A DNA stretch of 33,001 bases. Origin: JBEIGE01 sp040382055 (lineage in GTDB: Bacteria > Pseudomonadota > Gammaproteobacteria > Burkholderiales > Burkholderiaceae_C). The stretch is from assembly GCA_040382055.1 (NCBI GenBank), contig JBEIGE010000031.1, positions 1 to 33,001 of the forward strand, written 5' to 3'. The position numbers and the translations under genes were made by a program. The notes under the pieces were generated by a model. The model was not told the origin of the DNA. It saw nothing but the letters and a program-made list of their open reading frames with translations, and did no database searches. Numbering within the stretch: the stretch's first letter is position 1; each line of letters begins with the position of its first letter. This document shows, one piece after another, positions 22,997 to 30,682 of the stretch.

Positions 22997-24187
22997 ATGT
23001 TTAATCATTTTGAAGCCATCCAGATCGGCGACACCCAGTCACTGGTCAAGACCATCACTGAGGCTGATGTGCGCAAGTTTGTCGAGATGACCGGCGACGA
23101 CAACCCCTTGCATGTCAACCGCGCCTATGCCGAATCAACCGCATTCAAAGACATCGTGGTGCATGGCATGTTGGGTGCATCGTTTATTTCTACCGTGATT
23201 GGTACCAAATTGCCTGGCACCGGTGCTCTTTGGGTGTCGCAAAACATCGAGTTTTTATTGCCGGTTCGTTTGGGTGATGTGCTTACCATCAGTTGCACTG
23301 TCCTTCAAAAACACGATCGTGAACGCCTGCTGGAGCTTGACACACGCATCTTGAACCAGAACCAACAATTGGTGCTGAGCGGTCAGGGCAAGGTCAAATT
23401 GCTCACGACCGCAGCCCCCGCAGAGCCAGCGTCGTCTCCAGACAGGCCCCGCGTTGCAATTGTTACGGGCGGTGCTGGCGGCATAGGCCAGGCCATTTGC
23501 TTGCGCTTGGCACGAGACGGCTACCACGTGGTTGTGAACTACCATGACCGTGCTGACCGGGCTGGAGAAATTGTGGAGGCTATCAACGCGGGGCAGACGC
23601 GGGCGCTTGCTGTGCAAGCAGATATAGCGACTGAATCTGGAGCGCATAAGTTAGTCAATGCTGCCTTGCAGGCGTTTGGGGGCATCAGCGTGTTGGTCAA
23701 TAACGCTTCACCCCGCATTAACCCCAAACCCTTTGCCGCAACACAGTGGGCTGACGTACAACAGCAATTGGACGTTCAGGTCAAAGGCGCATTTAATCTC
23801 ACCAGTGCCTGTGTGCCGCACATGGCAGCACAGCACTGGGGCCGCATTGTCAACATCACTTCGCAAGTCCTGGATGGTCCGCCCTCTGTAACCTGGACCG
23901 GCTACGCCATGGCCAAAGGTGCATTGGCCGTTTTTTCAAATTACATGGCAGCCGAATTGGGGCCACAGGGCATTACCGTCAACTGTGTGTCGCCTGGAAT
24001 GTGTGAAACCGGCTTGATTGGCGATATTTCGGAAAAAGCACAGCTGATGGTTGCCCGGCAGACTCCGCTGCGCCGTCTTGCCAAACCGGCAGACGTAGCC
24101 GCTGCTGTGGCCTATCTGGTCTCAGATGACGCCGGCTTTGTTTGCGGCGACACCATTGCCGTCAATGGCGGGATGGCAATGCGTTGA
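22997..24187 (+). CDS. MaoC hydratase-SDR reductase fusion
   Basis: A 396-residue two-domain protein. Residues 1-137 form an (R)-hydratase hot-dog domain of the MaoC/PhaJ type, with the GDDNPLHVN motif (Asp34, His39) and VVHGMLGASF. After a short Pro/Ala linker, residues 150-396 form a classical SDR with VAIVTGGAGGIGQ, NNAS, NITSQ (Ser289) and YAMAK (Tyr303, Lys307). The two activities could interconvert enoyl, 3-hydroxyacyl and 3-oxoacyl thioesters on one chain. The two halves normally occur as separate proteins. Its end overlaps the FkbH-like start by four bases (TTGA). Confidence 0.88.
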   Translation: MFNHFEAIQIGDTQSLVKTITEADVRKFVEMTGDDNPLHVNRAYAESTAFKDIVVHGMLGASFISTVIGTKLPGTGALWVSQNIEFLLPVRLGDVLTISCTVLQKHDRERLLELDTRILNQNQQLVLSGQGKVKLLTTAAPAEPASSPDRPRVAIVTGGAGGIGQAICLRLARDGYHVVVNYHDRADRAGEIVEAINAGQTRALAVQADIATESGAHKLVNAALQAFGGISVLVNNASPRINPKPFAATQWADVQQQLDVQVKGAFNLTSACVPHMAAQHWGRIVNITSQVLDGPPSVTWTGYAMAKGALAVFSNYMAAELGPQGITVNCVSPGMCETGLIGDISEKAQLMVARQTPLRRLAKPADVAAAVAYLVSDDAGFVCGDTIAVNGGMAMR

Positions 24188-25968
24188 GTAGCAACCCTGT
24201 CGATTTCGCGGTGCTCGGAAAGGCCGACAGCACCCTTTCCGAGGTCATGCAGGCAGTAGCCAACCTCGAGAAAGCTGGACCTTCGCGCAGCCTGACAATT
24301 GGTCTGTCATCTTCAGCCACGATTGAACTGCTCGGTCTGTATTTGCGCAAACACGGTCTTTTGTCAGGGACCCACATCACCATCCACAAGGGCAATTACG
24401 ATGACCCTATCGGGGACGTTGATTTGTTTGTGCACGCGGGTGTGGAACACATGGTTTTGTTGCCGTTCTTTGACTCACTCATGCCGTCGTTTGAAGCCCA
24501 GATCGAGACCCTGGCTGCGGATGTGCTGCTTGCCAAAGAGCTGGAGATGCGCAGTCGTTATCGCATTGCTTTTGAGAAGGCCAGGTCGCTGAAGTCAATT
24601 TTTCTGGGTGACTTTCATCGCATGGGGCATGCTGCCGACCAGTCGGGTTCAGACGCCGTTGCTGCCGCGCTCTCACGCTTTAACCAAGCGCTTCGGGAGG
24701 AAGCGGCTGAATTCCCCAATATTCGCATGATCAACACGCAAGAGGTGGTGCGCACTGTGGGCCACACGGCAGCTTTCGACACACGGTTCTACTTCCGTAA
24801 CAAAGCACCTTACACCATCGCTTATTTCAACGAACTGGCACGCCGGGTCGCCGCTGCGTCACGTGGTTTTGGCTCCCATTTTTTCAAAGTGCTGGTGCTT
24901 GACTGCGACAACACCCTGTGGGGGGGGGTGATTGGTGAGGATTTAATGTCTGGCATCAAACTGGGGCCCTACGATTACCCCGGCAATATTTTTTGGCGCA
25001 TGCAGCATGAGTTTTCTGCACTGGAGCGCAACGGTATTTTGTTGTGTCTCTGCAGCAAAAACAACCCTGCGGATGTTGATGAGGTGCTTCAAAATCACCC
25101 CGAAATGGTGCTCAAACCATCCCAGTTCGTCGTCAAAAAAGTCAACTGGAATGACAAACCGAGTAATCTGCGTGAACTGGCAAAAGAGCTAAACATTGGT
25201 TTGGACAGCATGGTATTCCTGGACGATTCCAGCTTTGAATGTGAAGCCGTACGCCAGCAGTTGCCCATGGTCAAGACTGTGCAAGTGCCGGCGAGCTTGT
25301 CTGAGTATCCCCGTGTTGTTCGCGAAATCAAGGAGTTATTTCTGGCAGGTGGCGTTTCAGAAGATAGCCGTGGCAAAACCGAACAATACCGACAACGTGC
25401 AGATGCACTGGCACTGCAAGCGCAGTTTAGTTCGCAGGAGGCTTACCTCGCTTCGTTGGAAATGAAGGTTGAACTGATTTGCAATGCAGCTCCCAGCGTG
25501 GCGCGGATTTCTGAGCTGTCGATGAAGTCCAACCAGTTCAACCTGACAACCCAACGCTACAGCGAAGCTGAAGTGCTCAGGCTGATGCAGTCACCCGATG
25601 GGGCTGTGTACTCCTTATTTGTATCTGACAAATTTGGCAAAGCCGGGTTGACTGGCGTGGTGTTCATGCGCTTTTTGGATGGCGTCGCTCAAATTGACAA
25701 CTTTTTAATGAGTTGCCGCGTCATTGGCCGTGGGGTGGAAACTGCCATCTGGTCACAGATAGCCAGCCATGCCGCTCGCCGCGGCTGCACCGAGCTTGGG
25801 GCTACGTTTATTCCTTCTGCCAAAAACGCCCAGGTTGCTGATTTTTATGATCGGCTGGGCCTTAGCCTTACCCAAACAAGCTCCGACGGCACAAGACAAT
25901 ACAGTGCCGCCTTAACCTCATTTACACCGCCTGTAACCCCTTGGATTGAACTGACCTATGTTGAATGA
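24184..25968 (+). CDS. FkbH-like HAD-IIIC protein with C-terminal GNAT domain
   Basis: About 594 residues if the TTG at 24184 (overlapping the previous stop as TTGA) is the start; the frame is open further back to 24142. It has an N-terminal SGNH/flavodoxin-like region, the HAD motif FKVLVLDCDNTLWGGVIGED near residue 236, the lysine and acidic motifs (KPSNLRELAKELNIG, MVFLDDSSFE), and a C-terminal GNAT-like domain (IDNFLMSCRVIGRGVETAIW, NAQVADFYDRLGL). FkbH-type proteins load glyceryl groups from 1,3-bisphosphoglycerate on a carrier protein, and relatives occur in sugar and polyketide clusters. It precedes a carrier protein gene and overlaps it by 11 bases, which suggests that carrier as its partner. 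Confidence 0.88.
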   Translation: MSSNPVDFAVLGKADSTLSEVMQAVANLEKAGPSRSLTIGLSSSATIELLGLYLRKHGLLSGTHITIHKGNYDDPIGDVDLFVHAGVEHMVLLPFFDSLMPSFEAQIETLAADVLLAKELEMRSRYRIAFEKARSLKSIFLGDFHRMGHAADQSGSDAVAAALSRFNQALREEAAEFPNIRMINTQEVVRTVGHTAAFDTRFYFRNKAPYTIAYFNELARRVAAASRGFGSHFFKVLVLDCDNTLWGGVIGEDLMSGIKLGPYDYPGNIFWRMQHEFSALERNGILLCLCSKNNPADVDEVLQNHPEMVLKPSQFVVKKVNWNDKPSNLRELAKELNIGLDSMVFLDDSSFECEAVRQQLPMVKTVQVPASLSEYPRVVREIKELFLAGGVSEDSRGKTEQYRQRADALALQAQFSSQEAYLASLEMKVELICNAAPSVARISELSMKSNQFNLTTQRYSEAEVLRLMQSPDGAVYSLFVSDKFGKAGLTGVVFMRFLDGVAQIDNFLMSCRVIGRGVETAIWSQIASHAARRGCTELGATFIPSAKNAQVADFYDRLGLSLTQTSSDGTRQYSAALTSFTPPVTPWIELTYVE

Positions 25969-26197
25969 AAACACTTTGAAACAAGTCATGGCGACGCTGT
26001 TGACTGTTGACGTCGCCGCCATTGATGCCGAGTCCAGCATGGACAACATTGCGACTTGGGATTCTTTGCGTCACATGAACCTGGTGTTGGCGCTTGAAGA
26101 AGAATTCAAGGTTTCCATCCCTGATGACGATGCTGGCAATATCACCTCATACAAACTCATCAAGTTGGTGCTTGAGGAGTTGCTCCAGGCCAAATAG
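25958..26197 (+). CDS. Acyl carrier protein 2
   Basis: A 79-residue acidic protein of canonical carrier length: LKQVMATLLTVDVAAIDAESSMDNIATWDSLRHMNLVLALEEEF holds the DSL phosphopantetheine site (Ser36), and TSYKLIKLVLEELL is the last helix. It overlaps the FkbH-like gene and is followed one base later by the AMP-dependent ligase, so it is the likely carrier for both enzymes. It differs clearly from the first carrier protein in the same operon. Confidence 0.92.
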   Translation: MLNENTLKQVMATLLTVDVAAIDAESSMDNIATWDSLRHMNLVLALEEEFKVSIPDDDAGNITSYKLIKLVLEELLQAK

Positions 26198-26198
26198 C

Positions 26199-27539
26199 AT
26201 GGATTGGCTGCTGCAACGCTTCGGCACTGCGCCCACACATGTCGCTTTCATTCATGAAGGGCGGCAAGTCAGCTATGCCGAGGTGCTGGCAACAATAGCC
26301 GCCTTCGGCACCCGCACTGACACGGTGGGCATCCGCAAAGGCGATGCCGTGGTGGTAATGGGCGACTATTCACCAGAGGTTTTCTGCCTGATGCTGGCCC
26401 TGGCTCGGAACGGCTGCATCGTCATACCCCTGACCAAGAATTCGGTCATTGAAGAAGATGTGGCACTGGGTGTGTCTGGTTGCAACTGGTATGTGGAATT
26501 TGAAGCAGACGGCAAGGACGCCACATTTACCCAACGCGTGATCGAAACCGACAACGAGCTTCTGAGCCGCTTCAGAGAGACAGGCTCGCCCGGCCTGGTG
26601 CTGTTTTCTTCTGGCTCCACCGGCAAGCCCAAGGGTATCTTGCACAACTTCAACTTGGTGCTTGAAAAATTCCGCAAGCAGCGACAAGCTGTTGTGGCCA
26701 TCCCTTTTTTGATGATCGACCATTTTGGTGGCATCAATACGATTTTGGCCATTACCGCCAGTCTGGGCACGGTAGTGACCGTGTCAGATCGGTCACTACC
26801 CAGAATTTGCGAAGCCATTGCACGCTACAAAGTGGAGTTGCTGCCCGCGACGCCGTCTTTTTTGACGCTCCTGATGGCATCCCATTTGCAAAGCGGTTAC
26901 GACTTGTCGTCACTCAAACGCATTACATACGGTACAGAGGTCATGCCGCAGTCAACGCTAGACCGATTGGCCAAGGCATTTCCCAACGTGCTGCTACAGC
27001 AAACCTATGGCTTGTCTGAAGTGGGCGTGCTGCGGTCTCAATCGCGCGGCGACGGCACGTTGTGGGTGCGCATTGGTGGTGAGGGCTTTGAGACCAAGAT
27101 TGTGGATGATGTGCTGTGGATCAAGTCTGATTACGCCATGGTCGGCTATCTGAATGCGCCTTCGGAATTTGATGCTGATGGATGGTTCAACACCCAGGAT
27201 CAGGTGGAGGTAGATGGCGAATACTTCCGCATTCTCGGCCGTGTGACGGACCTGATTAATGTCGGCGGACAAAAGGTTTATCCGACTGAAGTTGAGAACG
27301 TCATTCTCCAAATGGACAATATTCAGGATGTGGCCGTTTTTGGCGAAAGACATGCTCTCCTTGGGCAAATCGTTGTTGCCAAAGTCATTCTGGATGCCCC
27401 TGAAGCGCTTGATAGCGTCAAAAAACGGGTGCGACATGCTTGTTTGAGTCAGTTGGCACCCTTTAAAGTACCAAGTAAAGTTCTTTTGGCTGAGGGTATG
27501 TTGCACAGTGCTCGGCAAAAGAAAATACGGCGTGAATAG
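26199..27539 (+). CDS. AMP-dependent acyl synthetase/ligase
   Basis: A 446-residue ANL-superfamily adenylating enzyme. The ATP loop is LVLFSSGSTGKPKGILHNF (residue 133 on), then QQTYGLSEVG, WFNTQDQVEVDGEYFRILGRVTDLINVGGQKVYPTEVE, and a C-terminal ARQKKIRRE in place of the usual SGK-x-R/K lysine motif. It would activate a carboxylic acid as an acyl-AMP for thioester transfer to CoA or to the carrier protein just upstream. It is shorter than typical acyl-CoA synthetases (500-550 residues). The frame is open to 26094, but that would overlap the carrier gene; the ATG at 26199 is the natural start. Substrate unknown. Confidence 0.88.
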   Translation: MDWLLQRFGTAPTHVAFIHEGRQVSYAEVLATIAAFGTRTDTVGIRKGDAVVVMGDYSPEVFCLMLALARNGCIVIPLTKNSVIEEDVALGVSGCNWYVEFEADGKDATFTQRVIETDNELLSRFRETGSPGLVLFSSGSTGKPKGILHNFNLVLEKFRKQRQAVVAIPFLMIDHFGGINTILAITASLGTVVTVSDRSLPRICEAIARYKVELLPATPSFLTLLMASHLQSGYDLSSLKRITYGTEVMPQSTLDRLAKAFPNVLLQQTYGLSEVGVLRSQSRGDGTLWVRIGGEGFETKIVDDVLWIKSDYAMVGYLNAPSEFDADGWFNTQDQVEVDGEYFRILGRVTDLINVGGQKVYPTEVENVILQMDNIQDVAVFGERHALLGQIVVAKVILDAPEALDSVKKRVRHACLSQLAPFKVPSKVLLAEGMLHSARQKKIRRE

Positions 27540-27566
27540 CATTAACAATTGTTACGAAAGTCACCA

Positions 27567-27977
27567 ATGAATATTGACCTGTGCAGAATGATTGAACTGC
27601 CAAAAATCGTGGATGCCCGGGGAAATCTTACTTTTGTCGAGGGCGGGAATCAGATTCCGTTTGACATCCAACGTGTCTACTACCTCTACGATGTACCTGG
27701 CGGTGCTGAGCGTGGCGGACATGCCCACAAGGGTCTTCATCAGCTCATCATTGCCATGTCTGGCAGCTTTGATGTGGTGCTGGATGATGGAAAAGAAAAA
27801 AAGCGCGTTCATATGAACCGGTCATACAACGGCCTGTATGTCTGCCCGATGATCTGGCGGGAATTGGATAATTTTTCCTCTGGCTCCGTCTTGATGGTGC
27901 TCGCGTCCAACAAATACGACGAAGAAGACTACTACCGGGACTACGCAGAGTTCATGCGCGCCAGGTGGAAGGCATGA
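27567..27977 (+). CDS. dTDP-6-deoxy-hexose 3,4-ketoisomerase (FdtA/QdtA family cupin), copy 2
   Basis: A 136-residue paralogue of the left-hand ketoisomerase, with the same IELPKI, DARGNLTFVEG, GGAERGGHAHKGLHQLIIAMSG and CPMIWRELDNFSSGS blocks; about 20 of 135 aligned residues differ by hand count. It should make the 3-keto intermediate for the aminotransferase that follows. The frame opens at a TTG at 27549; I choose the ATG at 27567. The stop overlaps the aminotransferase start (ATGA), as in copy 1. It is co-oriented with the acyl carrier genes upstream and separated from the ligase by only 27 bases, so it appears to belong to that operon. Confidence 0.9.
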   Translation: MNIDLCRMIELPKIVDARGNLTFVEGGNQIPFDIQRVYYLYDVPGGAERGGHAHKGLHQLIIAMSGSFDVVLDDGKEKKRVHMNRSYNGLYVCPMIWRELDNFSSGSVLMVLASNKYDEEDYYRDYAEFMRARWKA

Positions 27978-29080
27978 CCGTCCCCTTTTTGGATTTGGGC
28001 GCAGCCTACCGGGAACTGCAGGCCGAGATTGACCAGGCCGTGGCCCGCGCTATGGCGTCTGGTTATTACATAGCTGGGCCAGAGGTTGACGCGTTTGAAA
28101 ATGAGTTCGCAAGCTACTGCGGTGCGAACCAAGCGGTCGGTGTGGCCAACGGCCTTGATGCCCTGCACCTTGCCTTGCGCGCCATGGACGTAGGCCGGGG
28201 CGACGAAGTCATCGTGCCCAGCAATACTTACATCGCCACATGGCTTGCAGTGAGCCAATGTGGCGCGATACCGGTAGCGGTGGAGCCCGATGCACGTACG
28301 TACAACATTGATCCTGCACTGATAGAAGGGGCCATCACGCCACGTACCAAGGTCATCCTGCCGGTTCACCTGTACGGTCAGCCGGCCGACATGGACCCCA
28401 TTGTGGCCATTGCCCGCAAGCACCGCCTGCTCGTCCTCGAAGACGGCGCTCAAGCCCACGGCGCGCGCTACAAGGGCAAGCGCATCGGTGCACATGGAGA
28501 CGCCGTGGCGTGGAGTTTTTACCCAGGCAAGAACCTGGGCGCTATGGGCGACGCTGGTGCCGTGACAACCAACAACCTGGAACTGGCAGACCGCATCCGC
28601 GTACTGCGCAACTATGGCTCACGCGTCAAGTATGTCAACGAAGTCCAAGGCTACAACAGTCGCTTGGACCCCTTGCAGGCTGCCATATTGCGAGTGAAGC
28701 TGGGCAAGCTGGATGAATGGAACACCCGACGCAGCGTGATCGCCGCGCGCTATCAGCAGGATCTGGCCAGCTGCGGACTGACGCTGCCCCAAGTTCCTGA
28801 GTGGGCCATGCCAGCTTGGCATTTGTTTGAGGTTCTGCACCCCCAGCGAGATGCCGTTCTGAAGCATTTGGCCGACTCTGGCATTGGCGCCCTGATTCAC
28901 TACCCTATTCCCCCGCATTTGCAGCAAGCCTATGCAGCGGCAGGTTATGTACGTGGTCAATTTTCTGTTGCTGAGCACATTGCAGACCACTGCTTGAGCT
29001 TGCCAATCGGCCCACATTTAAATGATGGGGATGTTGCTTGTGTGATCAAGGCACTCAAAACAATGGCATCAATTGACTGA
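27974..29080 (+). CDS. PLP-dependent dTDP-sugar 3-aminotransferase (FdtB/QdtB-type), copy 2
   Basis: A 368-residue DegT-family aminotransferase with the PLP lysine in SFYPGKNLGAMGDAGAV and LEDGAQAHGA. It is about 77% identical to copy 1 by hand alignment and lies in the opposite orientation about 23 kb away. It would form the 3-amino-3,6-dideoxyhexose nucleotide that the upstream acyl pathway could then modify. I start it at the ATG at 27974, behind AGGTGGAAGG, overlapping the ketoisomerase stop; a GTG at 27965 is in frame. It is the last gene of the rightward operon. A convergent glycosyltransferase gene ends 68 bases away. Confidence 0.9.
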   Translation: MTVPFLDLGAAYRELQAEIDQAVARAMASGYYIAGPEVDAFENEFASYCGANQAVGVANGLDALHLALRAMDVGRGDEVIVPSNTYIATWLAVSQCGAIPVAVEPDARTYNIDPALIEGAITPRTKVILPVHLYGQPADMDPIVAIARKHRLLVLEDGAQAHGARYKGKRIGAHGDAVAWSFYPGKNLGAMGDAGAVTTNNLELADRIRVLRNYGSRVKYVNEVQGYNSRLDPLQAAILRVKLGKLDEWNTRRSVIAARYQQDLASCGLTLPQVPEWAMPAWHLFEVLHPQRDAVLKHLADSGIGALIHYPIPPHLQQAYAAAGYVRGQFSVAEHIADHCLSLPIGPHLNDGDVACVIKALKTMASID

Positions 29081-29148
29081 GCAGGTCGACTAGGGTAATT
29101 CCCCATTAATAACCTGTCTTGTTAAGGACCGCCTGGTGGGTATTTTGA

Positions 29149-30315
29149 CTATCGAACCAGAGAAACAAGAAATAGATAAAAATCGTAAAAACTGCTTTTT
29201 TGATTATAAGATCTGGAAAAATTTTTACATGCCTCCAGGTGGTCTTTGGGTGACATGATGATTCGTTCGACGCTCTCCTGGAGATTATTACCAGGCATTC
29301 GATAAAAAAGATTATCGAATTCTTTTTCCAATAAAAATGTATGACTGAGCAATGAGTTGGATATAAAAGCCCCACCGCGTGCATTGGCCCTGTACGTGCG
29401 GTCGTGCAGACAGTCGACTGATGGTGATATGTCAATAATTCCATAGTTGGAATAATATTGAAAATCGCCACTCGCAAGTGAGTCGAATTCAAAATATTCG
29501 TGTCGACTGTTGTTGCGTTCTTTGAATGAATCCCATCCTCTTCCATAAATCTTCACAGGGTAATCCTGTAATCGATTGATGACCTGCTCCGAAGCGTAGT
29601 TTCGGTAAATTTTATCCAACAAGGAATGGAGCTCGTGAAATAGCGGTGCGTCATCGGTCACATCGTTTTCATTTTTCAGCTGATCAAATTTCTCTCTTGT
29701 AATTTGCTCGTCAATGGTTGTGTGGTGATCCTTGAAGAGATTGAGTTCATAGTCTGAAATTATTTTTTCAGAGACTTCAATTAGAAACTGGGCAGTTTTA
29801 GGTTTGATGTTTTTTTTCCAGGCATTCACAATTCCATTAGTCGGCTCGAGATTCTTCGGAAATACAAAGAAATCCCCAGTACGCTCTTGACTGGTATTTG
29901 TTGGAAAAAATATATTCGGGAAAAAATAATAAAGCCCTGGATGGGATTTATTGAAGTGGGCATTGGAATACTTGGCAAAACTTGGCGCCGAATAAACATG
30001 ATGCACGTGTGCGTTGTCTACCGAGTGATTGACCGGCATATAGCATGGGTGGTCTCCATGCAGACAAACCAATGGGGTATCCAATTTTTCCCAAATATTG
30101 AACCCATCATCTGTATTGATATTGGATCCGAGTCCTTGCCAGGTAATCGCCAAATCAGCTTTGGAATGACTGACTAGATTGCTTATGAAGTTGTCATCTA
30201 AATTGATGATCGAAACGATACAACCAAATAACTGAAGCTGCTCTTTAAGTTGTGAATTGAAATAATCAAACGGGTTATTTTCACCTTGTTGCCAGTTAAT
30301 GATTAGGATCTTCAT
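29149..30315 (-). CDS. CgeB-like glycosyltransferase
   Basis: A 388-residue, AT-rich gene convergent with the aminosugar operon. The C-terminal half has PVKIYGRGWDSFKE and then IIDISPSVDCLHDRTYRANARGGAFISNS, the nucleotide-sugar-binding pattern of GT-B enzymes in the CgeB/DUF3880 group. The N-terminal half (KILIINWQQG, ADLAITWQGLG, PLVCLHGDHPCY) fits the acceptor domain of that group. Relatives are found in flagellin and surface glycan loci. It may attach the unusual amino sugar made next door, but that is a guess from position. Base composition is much more AT-rich than the operon beside it, which suggests separate acquisition. An intrinsic terminator separates it from the helicase gene upstream. 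Confidence 0.72.
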   Translation of the reverse strand: MKILIINWQQGENNPFDYFNSQLKEQLQLFGCIVSIINLDDNFISNLVSHSKADLAITWQGLGSNINTDDGFNIWEKLDTPLVCLHGDHPCYMPVNHSVDNAHVHHVYSAPSFAKYSNAHFNKSHPGLYYFFPNIFFPTNTSQERTGDFFVFPKNLEPTNGIVNAWKKNIKPKTAQFLIEVSEKIISDYELNLFKDHHTTIDEQITREKFDQLKNENDVTDDAPLFHELHSLLDKIYRNYASEQVINRLQDYPVKIYGRGWDSFKERNNSRHEYFEFDSLASGDFQYYSNYGIIDISPSVDCLHDRTYRANARGGAFISNSLLSHTFLLEKEFDNLFYRMPGNNLQESVERIIMSPKDHLEACKNFSRSYNQKSSFYDFYLFLVSLVR

Positions 30316-30682
30316 TTTATGTCCGTAGTGTCCTATCGTCTCTCAGAGGAGAACGCGATATTTTGGCCCGCAAGCCGGGTCTGATGCCATTGAGGATGGT
30401 ATGACAGGGATTAACAGAATTCTAAACTGCCTGTGCTTGAATCAAATGGGATCCTATCGAAGGATTGCGACAGGTACACATGGAAAAAATAGGCTATTGC
30501 ACGGTAACTCATTGATTTAACAAAACAAAAGGCCACCAGGTATAAGTTCCTAGCGGCCTTTGTATGGGGTAATGGTGGCGGAGGGTTGACCATGTGCCGA
30601 CTGGCTTCCCGAGCCAATGAGCAATGGCGCGGGCTGCCGCGGGTCAGCGCGAAACCCCCGAAGGCCACGGGAGAATTCGGCG
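30316..30682. other. Intergenic spacer between helicase and glycosyltransferase genes
   Basis: About 370 bases with no convincing gene. It contains the intrinsic terminator at 30528-30561 and a short stretch at 30573-30585 whose reverse complement CCCTCCGCCACCA resembles a tRNA 3' end. The left 200 bases, upstream of the glycosyltransferase start, are AT-rich and presumably hold its promoter, but I cannot point to a clear -35/-10 pair. Confidence 0.6.
30528..30561 (-). terminator. Rho-independent terminator after the helicase gene
   Basis: On the minus strand a stem AAAGGCC/GGCCTTT (7 bp, with a second AGG/CCT pairing inside the 20-base loop) is followed by TTGTTTTG. Position about 120 bases past the helicase stop fits termination of leftward transcription before the glycosyltransferase gene. 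Confidence 0.65.

Noticed and set aside
29106..29546. Minus-strand open frame of 146 codons
   Set aside because: It overlaps the C-terminal coding region of the CgeB-like glycosyltransferase in another frame and has no domain.
30573..30585. Reverse complement CCCTCCGCCACCA resembling a tRNA 3' end, possible attachment site
   Set aside because: No cloverleaf can be formed around it, the match is short, and no integrase gene or second copy is seen in the window.
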